A stretch of 41,197 bases of DNA from a virus. Below the pieces are notes generated by a model. That model had not been told where the DNA came from, did not search any database, and was given only the letters and a program-made list of their open reading frames with translations. The stretch lies in IMG/VR virus record IMGVR_UViG_3300013103_000021, positions 1 through 41,197 of that record. One strand, 5' to 3'. The translations under genes were made by a program, and so were the position numbers. This document shows, piece by piece, positions 28,809-36,452 of the stretch. Each line of letters begins with the position of its first letter. Position 1 is the stretch's first letter.

Positions 28809-31312
28809 GCCCAGCCTATAAGGCCGGGCTCCCCTGGATTACCATGAAGTCTAAAATATACAAATACGTTATAAAAGTGTATCTGTGTCGGGGCCTGCCC
28901 ACTATCCGTATACCACGATATATTCGGAGGATGAGTTATTACGTGACCGTTCTGATTGATCATCATCAAAGCTGCTTGGCCTGTTTCTAGGTTATCAGAT
29001 AGTGTTAAACTTCCTGGCAACGCGCCATGCTGATACACGGTAGCGTTTGCGCCGTCAATTACTGTACCAGTGTAGTCTAATAGTACTGTTTCTGTAATAG
29101 ACCTTAGTCCAACATCCCACTGCCCTATCAACTCTCCACCGATAGAATTTAAGAGTAGTCTTACTATATCTCCCTGGCTAAGCTCTAAGTTTCCACCTGG
29201 GTAAGATCGAAGGATGATATCCCCGTCTACTCCTGCAGCATCGGCATGTCTCAGTACTACTTGACCAGTGGTCGCATTAGCTAGCAGTATTCCAGAACCC
29301 GCAGGGCCCTGCACGGTTACTTTTGAGTGCTCATCCGTGCCATTATGCTCTAACTCGAGATTCCCTACAATAGTTGTTTTATTGCTTAATAACTTGAGTC
29401 TAGGAATAGCTGCTCGGTTAAGCTGTACGTTTCCACCTCTTGCAGAAACTAAGATTAAATCTCCAATTGCACCGACGCTGTCTCCATGTCTGAATTGGAC
29501 TTGTCCATCTGACTCTACGGCCAGCAGTATTGCTGAACCACTTGTAGTTATTGCCCTTACCTGAGCATTGCCTATAGCAGGTACGGCATTTACTACTCCT
29601 GCGAATGACACATTACCTGCTCTATCTATTTTTACTACGTCATATATAGCTGAACCAGTATCAGTTATTGTCTGTAAGCTAAGAATTCCAGTATTGAGGA
29701 TTACTTTTAGGCCTTTCCCATCTAGTGGTTGGTCATTCTCATACAGCAAGAATCCTGGACTATCACTTCTCAAGGTGTGAGAAGCGGTGATAGTATTAAT
29801 TACATCCTTGTCTACTTTGCCAGCTTCTAAGGCTGTTATTACATCAGCTAGCTGATCACCACCACTCGTTCCAATAGCCTCTATTGGATGCTGATCTGGA
29901 ATCCCTCGATTGATTAATGTAGAGTGATCCGATGACCCCTCGCCGCCACTACCAGAAGGTGTGACACCTCCTGTTGCTATCCATGCCTTGGCCACGTTGT
30001 CAAAGTCAGATGCATCATTGCCTATGCCTATATAACCCAAGAGAACTAGTTGGGCCGTCTCATCGGGGTACGCAGTATCGTGGGCATCTATTTGTAATCT
30101 CTCTACAGCTTTACTAGCATTACTATATTCGATCTGGCCCTCTAACAGGATGAATTCTCTCTTTCCATTATTCATGCCAATATTGTATAATTTGTGAATA
30201 GTAGCAGTCTTACCACTCAACGGCGTGTGTACGCCACTGGAGGGATTAAACGTCTTAGGAAACTCTGTTAGCTCTGCTCCAATGGCTCCGTCAATATCCA
30301 TTATATAGAAAGATACTGGAGTGGTATTATCACCTATCTGATCTAGTGCTTGTACGTTAGGATTTGCACTATCCTCTTCCCAACTGATTCCTGGGAAAAA
30401 CGCTGTACCAATAGATGTCCAGAAAGATAGTGCATTATCTACGGGGAATACTATAGATCCTTCTAATTTCTTGGCAACTACCATAAGGTCATAAACATCA
30501 GTAGCTGTTTGCTTAACTACGGATGGAGCTGTTACGACGTCATTTAACACCCCGTCGATATAATCTGCTATACCTAGGAATATATTATCTCTGGGTGCTG
30601 ATAGCGCCATATTACCTGGAATCTGTAATACAGTTCCCGCAGCAGTCATGAGGATGTTTGTGATTCCAGTTATCGTAGCGCCTGTCTGCAGAGTCTCTAC
30701 AGTCTCACTCCATGATACTGGAATTATGCTCGAGTTGCTAGGATCGGTGTGCGAATCTACGACCTCACCGTTACCTGCGAATACTCTAAACTCAGACGTT
30801 GATTGCCACGCTATCTCACCGCCAGCAATCACACCTGACAGGGACGTGACTCTCTGCTCAATGCTCTGACCATGGTCAAGCATAGCTGTTTGCACATTGG
30901 TGCTACCAGATACTGGATCCTCATTAGGATCATATGCTACTTGACTGGCCACCACACTATGCGGGTTACTGATATCAGATAAGTGATTCGCTAATTCCTC
31001 ATACGCAGTTGCACTGAACGTACAAGAGATGACAGAGGTTCCTGACAAGTCGATAGGAGTAGGACTGTTGTCACTAAATACGCCGTTAACTATTGTGGCA
31101 TAAACCTCTGACCTAATAAGTTCGTTTAACCCGTTAAATATAGCGAGTCCTGACTCACGATTACCATTGGCATCTTCCAGTGCATACCAGATGTCACCTG
31201 CTGGCAACGCATCACGAAATTTAGCAAAAGTAATCAAGTTACCCGTAAGGGTAATATTGCCTGTTCCTGTGGTATCAGAGTTCTCTAATACCCAATTACC
31301 TACTTGTGTCAT
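28796..31312 (-). CDS. Large tail fibre protein (838 aa)
   Basis: ATG at 31312 overlaps the adaptor gene stop (ATGA). The N-terminal region (GNWVLENSDTTGTGNITLTG) and the LANHLSDISNPHSVVASQV motif, a fibre hallmark, show a tail fibre. The body has repeated beta units around NVQFRHGD / VVLRHADA (two related ~45-residue blocks each starting with a GxVxxRHxD turn), then the C-terminal segment ITHPPNISWYTDSG. Expected as a trimer reaching out to the host; specific receptor unknown. Confidence 0.85.
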   Translation of the reverse strand: MTQVGNWVLENSDTTGTGNITLTGNLITFAKFRDALPAGDIWYALEDANGNRESGLAIFNGLNELIRSEVYATIVNGVFSDNSPTPIDLSGTSVISCTFSATAYEELANHLSDISNPHSVVASQVAYDPNEDPVSGSTNVQTAMLDHGQSIEQRVTSLSGVIAGGEIAWQSTSEFRVFAGNGEVVDSHTDPSNSSIIPVSWSETVETLQTGATITGITNILMTAAGTVLQIPGNMALSAPRDNIFLGIADYIDGVLNDVVTAPSVVKQTATDVYDLMVVAKKLEGSIVFPVDNALSFWTSIGTAFFPGISWEEDSANPNVQALDQIGDNTTPVSFYIMDIDGAIGAELTEFPKTFNPSSGVHTPLSGKTATIHKLYNIGMNNGKREFILLEGQIEYSNASKAVERLQIDAHDTAYPDETAQLVLLGYIGIGNDASDFDNVAKAWIATGGVTPSGSGGEGSSDHSTLINRGIPDQHPIEAIGTSGGDQLADVITALEAGKVDKDVINTITASHTLRSDSPGFLLYENDQPLDGKGLKVILNTGILSLQTITDTGSAIYDVVKIDRAGNVSFAGVVNAVPAIGNAQVRAITTSGSAILLAVESDGQVQFRHGDSVGAIGDLILVSARGGNVQLNRAAIPRLKLLSNKTTIVGNLELEHNGTDEHSKVTVQGPAGSGILLANATTGQVVLRHADAAGVDGDIILRSYPGGNLELSQGDIVRLLLNSIGGELIGQWDVGLRSITETVLLDYTGTVIDGANATVYQHGALPGSLTLSDNLETGQAALMMINQNGHVITHPPNISWYTDSGQAPTQIHFYNVFVYFRLHGNPGEPGLIGWACQS

Positions 31313-31938
31313 CCTAATCTAGTCCTCAGAGCTGTTCCTGACCATCTGGATACGGAATCGTCACTGGTTATCTCACCTAGTGAATCAATGAACCTTTGGT
31401 CCCATAACATCTTGGCTTCAGGGTTCTTAACAAAAGAGCTGATCTCTACCATGAGTCCGAATACGTATGTGTCAGGATTATCTACCGATAACCAGTTACT
31501 AAAGTACGTTGCTGTCAGTGGAACCAGTTTACTGTAGTAAATCAGTTCAAGGATCAGTCCGCCTTCTACATTACTTAGCTGTAACTGGTTCGCCACTATC
31601 GTATAGTAGATATTGCTAGATGTAGCCATCGCGATATTCATTTGCTCAGGCGACAGATACTGGAGAGTAGTCCTTGTTCGCGACGCCTCTCCATTGGTTC
31701 CATCATCGACCCGCGTCTCAATATCGCGGATACCTGCAAAGTCTACAGGTAATCCGTAATATTCCTGACTCTCTACAGTGATCAAGTTAGTGCGTTTGGA
31801 CATCTTCTGCACTTTAAGTTTACGGTTTACTCTGGCTTCTACGATACTGAGAAAGTCATCCATCCTGTCCAATAACTCAGTATCTCTGGGCCGATCAGAA
31901 TAACTCACCGCTAGATCGATAATTTCTTGATAGTCCAT
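31309..31938 (-). CDS. Head-tail adaptor protein
   Basis: 209 residues. IVEARVNRKLKVQKMSKRTN, ESQEYYGLPVDFAGIRDIE and YLSPEQMN form the pattern of podovirus adaptor / tail tubular A-type proteins (helical N-terminus, then a strand with yy-LP-DF-R and a sP-q box), which sit below the portal. Size fits the family (about 200). Overlaps the fibre gene downstream (ATGA). Confidence 0.8.
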   Translation of the reverse strand: MDYQEIIDLAVSYSDRPRDTELLDRMDDFLSIVEARVNRKLKVQKMSKRTNLITVESQEYYGLPVDFAGIRDIETRVDDGTNGEASRTRTTLQYLSPEQMNIAMATSSNIYYTIVANQLQLSNVEGGLILELIYYSKLVPLTATYFSNWLSVDNPDTYVFGLMVEISSFVKNPEAKMLWDQRFIDSLGEITSDDSVSRWSGTALRTRLG

Positions 31939-31950
31939 GTCACTGTCCCA

Positions 31951-32079
31951 TTAAGGTGCGGGTGCGGGTGGCTTCACTGCAGGCTTAGCAATTTTGCCTG
32001 GAGGAGTTCCCTTATATCTTCCGTAGAAAGGTCCTAATAGGTTCTTCTTACGCATGAGCATTAGCGGTTTACGTGTCAT
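31951..32079 (-). CDS. Tiny basic, Pro/Ala-rich protein (42 aa)
   Basis: ATG at 32079 overlaps the previous stop (ATGA) and the frame runs to TAA at 31951. Reads MTRKPLMLMRKKNLLGP, then YGRYKGTPPGKIAK and a tail of Pro-Ala repeats. The coupling overlap supports a real gene. No family recognised; basic and Pro-rich, so perhaps a virion or DNA-contact peptide. Confidence 0.6.
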   Translation of the reverse strand: MTRKPLMLMRKKNLLGPFYGRYKGTPPGKIAKPAVKPPAPAP

Positions 32080-32603
32080 GATGTAGTATTCCAATCAATG
32101 GTTGGGCTTCTTGCGGAATCGCCACCAGCATTACTAGCTATGAAAGTAACGGAGCCTGCACCAACATTTTCTGTAACTCCTAGGAAAGTTCCACTAGGGT
32201 CGAGAGTTATACCAGAAGGTAATGCGCCAGTATCTATCGTGTACGTAATAGGGGTAGTACCAAAAGCAATGTAGTTATTAAGGTCTATGTCCCATGTATC
32301 ACTGGTCGGCTCACTGACAGCAGGGATAGCGTCAACCCATCGAGGATATATGTCTGCAGGGACTCCTCCTACTGAAACAATAGCTGCACAACAATCACCT
32401 ACGGCGGGATTGTCTGTTGGGGCCTGTTGATCGATTAAGAAGAATCCCCAGTCCCAACTGTCTTTGGCATTACCGCCTGCATGAGGGTTATCTCCAATAG
32501 CCTTGCCTACAGACCTCGCTAACTGACCCTCACAGAAAGCTCTGCTTTCTTTAGGAAGGGCTGCAGATCTGCTACCGAAACCACTACACATTTTGCCTGG
32601 CAT
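32076..32603 (-). CDS. Virion protein with Ig-like domain (175 aa)
   Basis: ATG at 32603 (MPGKMCSGF) overlaps the upstream stop (TAATG) and follows AGGGGA; a start at 32627 is possible but less likely. The N-terminal part has Cys, Gly and Ala; the C-terminal ~80 residues (YTIDTGALPSGITLDPSGTF, VTFIASNAGGDSARS) are a He_PIG / Ig-like domain found on phage capsids and tails, which often bind carbohydrate. Likely a decoration or head protein encoded between capsid and adaptor. Confidence 0.8.
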   Translation of the reverse strand: MPGKMCSGFGSRSAALPKESRAFCEGQLARSVGKAIGDNPHAGGNAKDSWDWGFFLIDQQAPTDNPAVGDCCAAIVSVGGVPADIYPRWVDAIPAVSEPTSDTWDIDLNNYIAFGTTPITYTIDTGALPSGITLDPSGTFLGVTENVGAGSVTFIASNAGGDSARSPTIDWNTTS

Positions 32604-32929
32604 TATACTTTCCCCTGAATCAAACATAATTGGCCTTTCTCAGACCGTAGGAATCTCATCATTTCGTTAGAGCGATGTTTGGAATCGCCCTTATTTAATT
32701 CGTAGCCATCTCTTATGGCTTCTTCGTACATAATGAAAGGTACGGACGCCACTTGACGCCCATACGCTCCACCTTCTGACTGTGCACCCAGGTCCTGGAT
32801 CACCCCAGGATTACGACGCAATTCTTTGTTTCGTTCCAATATAATATTTTCAGTGGGCTGGGTTCTCTTATGAGTAAGTTCGCCAGTATGTTCCTGAAAA
32901 TGAATGTCACTCCGAATTACGTCGTTCAC
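32603..32929 (-). CDS. Hypothetical head-region protein (108 aa)
   Basis: GTG at 32929 after AGGAGA, directly behind the previous stop. Polar, charged, with an Arg/Glu-rich helix in the middle and a GGAYGRQVASVPFIMYEEAIRDGYEL stretch of mixed character. Conserved position after the capsid cluster suggests a virion or assembly protein; no family recognised. Confidence 0.65.
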   Translation of the reverse strand: MNDVIRSDIHFQEHTGELTHKRTQPTENIILERNKELRRNPGVIQDLGAQSEGGAYGRQVASVPFIMYEEAIRDGYELNKGDSKHRSNEMMRFLRSEKGQLCLIQGKV

Positions 32930-33139
32930 TTATTTCTCCTGGGTTTTCTTCTGAAGCTCAAGGAAAGAACCATAAGTTCTTAACTCTGCTACAGTGCACT
33001 CACCGGACTTGCCGGCTTCGATAGCACCTTTGGAGGTGTTTAAAGTTTGCTTACTGGTATTAGTAACTTTAACCTTATCGCCGGACTTCTTGCCGGCTAG
33101 AGGATTTACTGGCTTTTTTAGTTCTTTTGATTCTACCAT
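32930..33139 (-). CDS. Small head protein (69 aa), possible decoration protein
   Basis: ATG at 33139 (MVESKELKKPVNPLAGKKSG) two bases after the capsid stop; an in-frame start at 33169 would overlap the capsid gene. Lys-, Thr- and Gly-rich with a beta-rich middle (KVKVTNTSKQTLN). Small basic proteins right after the capsid gene are often decoration or head-stabilising proteins. No homologue identified. Confidence 0.65.
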   Translation of the reverse strand: MVESKELKKPVNPLAGKKSGDKVKVTNTSKQTLNTSKGAIEAGKSGECTVAELRTYGSFLELQKKTQEK

Positions 33140-33140
33140 A

Positions 33141-33920
33141 TTACGCCACCACTTCAGCAGTAAAGTCACAGTCAGGGATCATACCGTGAGCTTTCTCAGT
33201 GTTAACAACAAGAGACCAGTCAACAGACATCTGACGATTTTCTGCCAGGCCAGTCTTAGCCAGAGGATCAGTACGGTAACCTTTAAGGTAGCACAATTCC
33301 AGATACTCAGGATCGAGGATGAACACGATCGCTGAATCGTCAGCAGCCGCAGTAGTCTGCTTTTGCTGTAGACGGTTAGGAACAATATCCAGTGTACCAA
33401 AATCAGTCACGAATACATTAACTGAGCCAAGAGCTGTAGCTTTCTCAGCAGACTTGCCCTGATCACTCATCAGAGTAGCAACGCGAGCTGAGGAAGTAAA
33501 CAGATACTCAGAGAACTTACGGCAGAGACCAGGAATAGTCATCAACTTAGTAGCGTTGCCACCATTGTTGTAGATTTCTTCAACCACGTCTCGAACAGCT
33601 GTCTCAGACAGTGCCGATACAGCAGTTGCAGGAGTATAAGCTACAGTCAAGCCAGTACCGGGGTCAAAACCACCAACCGCGCCGCCAGCACCAAGAACAG
33701 TGTTGGTCTCTAACCATGAAGGAAGACCACCTACCTTACCTGCGATCGCGTCCCCGTTATCAGCTACAGAAGCCTGATTCTCAAGAGCGATTGCCTCAAC
33801 ATCACGGCGAAGCTCTTGCTGACGACGCATTACCTGGTAAGATAATTCCTTGGCACGACCGATGGTATCAGACGCATCAGCACGATAAGATACACGTACG
33901 ATTTTATCAGAGATTTGGTG
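33141..33920 (-). CDS. Major capsid protein, exon 2 (C-terminal part)
   Basis: SU10-family major capsid protein (PF17236), residues 89-347 of the spliced product. Exon 2 begins HQISDKIVRVSYRAD, continuing exon 1 in the same frame: GN-H-H-QIS at the joint matches the GNYxQIS pattern of the family. Further marks: AGRxxELxYQ-like IGRAKELSYQVMRRQQELRRDVE, NGGNATKLMTIPG, and a C-terminal LAKTGLAENRQ end block. The in-frame ATG upstream of the exon lies in the intron. The spliced length (347) agrees with family members. Confidence 0.92.
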   Translation of the reverse strand, partial: HQISDKIVRVSYRADASDTIGRAKELSYQVMRRQQELRRDVEAIALENQASVADNGDAIAGKVGGLPSWLETNTVLGAGGAVGGFDPGTGLTVAYTPATAVSALSETAVRDVVEEIYNNGGNATKLMTIPGLCRKFSEYLFTSSARVATLMSDQGKSAEKATALGSVNVFVTDFGTLDIVPNRLQQKQTTAAADDSAIVFILDPEYLELCYLKGYRTDPLAKTGLAENRQMSVDWSLVVNTEKAHGMIPDCDFTAEVVA

Positions 33921-34784
33921 CGTTAATCTTATGAGCAACATTTTAATCACTTGCTCCTACAACTCTCGCTGTAGACGAGACTATATCATCAACCAATTTG
34001 TTACCCTTTGCAAGATTCTCAGCAGCAGTTATTATTCTCATATTTGTGTGCACATGAAACCCGCACACGTTCTTACCATTCAGTGGAATAATGTGATCCA
34101 CATGATGTAATACGCCAGTTACCTGTGAAACCAGTCTGCAAGCTATATAAAGCTTATTAACCTCGTCCTCATCGTACCAAGGAGGCATTGCCTGTATGAC
34201 TGATCTTCTACGCTTGATATTAGCCTTTTGAAAGGAAGCGGGATTTTTGAGGTAAGCTTCGTGCCGGTAAGCTGCAGGTGACCCTGCTTTCTCAATCTGG
34301 CACTTCTCAATTATCTCTTTAGTTCTTTCCGCGTTATCTTTGGTCCACTTGACTTGTCTTTTATTGATCTCGCTCTGGTGCTTATCGCGATACCTTTTAG
34401 ACTTAGCCTTTCGCTTACTAGGATCTTCCTTATGTTTAGCCTTTATCTTATCTCCATAGCACTTCTTACAGTGCGCCATGAAGGTTCCTCTGGCTTTTAT
34501 GAAATAATAATCGTCTTGCTCTTTCTCTTTATCACAAACAGTACATACTTTGGTTGTTCCGCGCTCGTGGGCCTTCATCGTCTGTTCTAGACTGTGTGAC
34601 CTAGTCGTTGGACCTTCTACTTCTCCCGAAGCAGCTTGGCTGCTGATTGTCTCTACCCTTAATTTCTCAAGCTTTTCCATTTAAGATCACTCTTTCTGTT
34701 TTAGCATTAAGGTTTGACAAGATGTCCCAGCAGTTCACGGAATTATTCACTTGAGGCTTACGCCGCCAAGGCCACCTGAATTTG
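33921..34784 (-). other. Group I intron in the major capsid gene
   Basis: 864 nt on the minus strand. The 5' exon ends in U (CAU), the intron ends in G, and removing it restores the capsid frame. P1 is seen as CCAU|C pairing with GGUGG across a 7-nt loop, with a U-G wobble at the splice site. Core elements: P GAACTGCTGGGA near 34725-34736, Q CAATCAGCAGCC (34649-34638), R GTCCAACGACTA (34613-34602) and S GATATAGTC (33987-33979). R and S can pair through GACTA/TAGTC to make P7. Q, R and S lie inside the HNH frame. Self-splicing is not proven here but every diagnostic feature is present. Confidence 0.9.
33943..34680 (-). CDS. HNH homing endonuclease inside the capsid intron
   Basis: 245 residues in the longest reading. 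Zinc-binding CTVC...CKKC (46-49, 71-74), a very Lys/Arg-rich linker helix (about 75-160) and a C-terminal HNH domain: HHVDHIIPL (192-200), then GFHVHTNMRI and NLAKGNK. This is the common phage HNH family. The first 34 residues and the last ~15 are encoded by intron core elements, so the functional protein may start at Met35 (34578), although that Met lacks a clear ribosome site. Such enzymes copy their intron into intronless capsid alleles. Confidence 0.9.
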   Translation of the reverse strand: MEKLEKLRVETISSQAASGEVEGPTTRSHSLEQTMKAHERGTTKVCTVCDKEKEQDDYYFIKARGTFMAHCKKCYGDKIKAKHKEDPSKRKAKSKRYRDKHQSEINKRQVKWTKDNAERTKEIIEKCQIEKAGSPAAYRHEAYLKNPASFQKANIKRRRSVIQAMPPWYDEDEVNKLYIACRLVSQVTGVLHHVDHIIPLNGKNVCGFHVHTNMRIITAAENLAKGNKLVDDIVSSTARVVGASD

Positions 34785-35048
34785 ATGGTTACCTACCCTG
34801 TTGCCAGTCGCTGTGTTATTGCCAGTTGCATCCGATCCATCAACCACAGCATTTGTGACGTCAGGCGAGGCCAGCTCGTCAGTGGTCCACTCTTTGTATT
34901 CTTGCTTGGCAGAACCAGTGCCAACCATGTCTGTGAAAGGAAGAGGGATTTTGGAAATGTCCCAAATCTTGTTCATGACGTCTTCACGAATCAAGCCACC
35001 ATGTTCTACGGCTTTTAAGTTTGCGCTATCTAAATTTGCAGTACTCAT
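34785..35048 (-). CDS. Major capsid protein, exon 1 (N-terminal part)
   Basis: Residues 1-88 of the SU10-type capsid protein, ATG at 35048 with AGGTGG seven bases upstream. Contains the N-terminal arm (LIREDVMNKIWDISKIPLPFTDM) and the WTTDEL...GNRVGN segment that precedes the conserved QIS block. Without splicing, translation would add eight codons and stop at 34758, giving a 96-residue dead product, so splicing is essential for virion assembly. Confidence 0.92.
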
Positions 35049-35050
35049 TT

Positions 35051-36187
35051 TTATCCACCTAATAATAGTTCGGTGACTGCATCTGTCTGGGCTCCACGCT
35101 TAGAAGAGCCTCGAGACGATTTAGCCTGTTTAGTTAACTTGTCCAACTTGGACACCTTTTTTCTACCCGACGTTTTGTTCTTAGATTTCTGAAATTTAGG
35201 CACTTTCTTCTTAAGCTTAGTATCAGCGCTTATCTTACCTTTACGGAATGACATAGCATCTTTAACAAGTTCGAAAAGTCTGGCATCTTGTACAGTATCG
35301 AAGTCTTCTGGTCGAAATCCATAGCTCTCGGTAAGGAAGTTTTTCATGTCGCTCATTGTAGACTTGTAAACTTCCTCTTCTCTCCAAGCAGGGTTATTCG
35401 TCAGCATGACATCGTATTGCTCTCTCATGTACTTCTGGTGACTGCCATCTTGCTCACTCTGCGCTTTCTCACGCAAGGTTGCTTTTTCTGCGTTCATTAA
35501 TTCACTGACATCCTGGATTTCACGTGCTTTGGAAGCCTGATCCTGTCGCATTGCTGCGTATTCAGCAGGATCATCGATTCGTAGCTGTTCCCAGTTAATA
35601 GCCCTGTTATCATCCACGAACTTCTTAGACACATACTCCATAAGATTGGTCAGATCTTGAACCTTGCCATACATTACTGTAGTTAGCTGGGTACTTTGCT
35701 CTTCGAAAACCTTCTTTTCTTCTGATAAAGACTTCGACTTATTACTGTTGTACTTGTTGTTCTGATAACCAGAAACAAGATCTTTAAGAGATACAGTTTC
35801 TGTAACCCCTTCAACCTTCGTTACGATCCCATTAAAATTGCCTTCGTCGTCCAACGATACGTTAGCATCGTCAACTCCTAAAGCTGCACCCCATGATTCA
35901 GGGTCTTCGTCATCGCTGAGTTCGAGAGTTTCCTCATCGTCGTCATCTGTTAACTCATCATCGTCCTCGTCAATGATTTCGTCGTCATCGTCATCGTCGG
36001 TAATAATTGTGTCGTCGTCATCTAACAACTCAACATCATTCTTCTCTTTATCTACGGTGGATTCTTTAAGTTGATCTCCATCTGGAGACGCTACTGAATC
36101 TGGTGATAAGTCTGAAGTTAGCAAATCTGCCACTTCTTGAACTCGGTCTACGCTCGCCATAGGGTTGGAGTTAGTAGCTTGATTCAT
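35051..36187 (-). CDS. Scaffolding protein
   Basis: 378 residues directly upstream of the capsid gene, two bases apart. The N-terminal third is extremely acidic, with long Asp runs (about residues 55-95); the middle is helical and charged, and the C-terminus is Lys/Ser-rich (about 325-370). Acidic helical protein with a basic tail before the capsid gene is the standard scaffold layout; the basic end would bind the capsid. No protease domain is seen. Confidence 0.8.
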   Translation of the reverse strand: MNQATNSNPMASVDRVQEVADLLTSDLSPDSVASPDGDQLKESTVDKEKNDVELLDDDDTIITDDDDDDEIIDEDDDELTDDDDEETLELSDDEDPESWGAALGVDDANVSLDDEGNFNGIVTKVEGVTETVSLKDLVSGYQNNKYNSNKSKSLSEEKKVFEEQSTQLTTVMYGKVQDLTNLMEYVSKKFVDDNRAINWEQLRIDDPAEYAAMRQDQASKAREIQDVSELMNAEKATLREKAQSEQDGSHQKYMREQYDVMLTNNPAWREEEVYKSTMSDMKNFLTESYGFRPEDFDTVQDARLFELVKDAMSFRKGKISADTKLKKKVPKFQKSKNKTSGRKKVSKLDKLTKQAKSSRGSSKRGAQTDAVTELLLGG

Positions 36188-36188
36188 T

Positions 36189-36452
36189 CTATTCTTCCTC
36201 TAGTGATTTCTGGGCTAATTTGCCCGAATTGATTATGGTATTGATCTCCTCTTCTAATGAGTTAAGAGTATGTAGCATTCTCTTAACCTCCATTAAACCT
36301 CCGCTGTCGGTATTTCCAAGAGACTGAAAAGCTTCAAACAATGTTGCACGCTTTTTCTCTAGGAAATCCTTAAAAAATAATTCGTATGCCTTCGAAGCTC
36401 TACCCGCTAACAGTAGCTCTACGTTATAAATTTCTCTCTCGTGATCAAGCAT
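36189..36452 (-). CDS. Small helical protein between portal and scaffold (87 aa)
   Basis: ATG at 36452 overlaps the portal stop. All-helical, charged, with heptad-like Leu/Glu spacing (ELLLAGRASKAYELFFKDFLE, MLHTLNSLEEEINTIINSG). Similar small helical genes sit here in other podophages. Function unknown; maybe head assembly. Confidence 0.65.
   Translation of the reverse strand: MLDHEREIYNVELLLAGRASKAYELFFKDFLEKKRATLFEAFQSLGNTDSGGLMEVKRMLHTLNSLEEEINTIINSGKLAQKSLEEE

Noticed and set aside
33141-33950. Second independent capsid gene starting at 33950
   Set aside because: Its first ten codons are intron sequence, it has no N-terminal arm, and it joins exon 1 exactly by group I rules.
35838-36074. 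Ser-rich rightward frame opposite the scaffold gene
   Set aside because: It is the antisense reading of the Asp-rich run in the scaffold (GAT/GAC codons read as Ser on the other strand).
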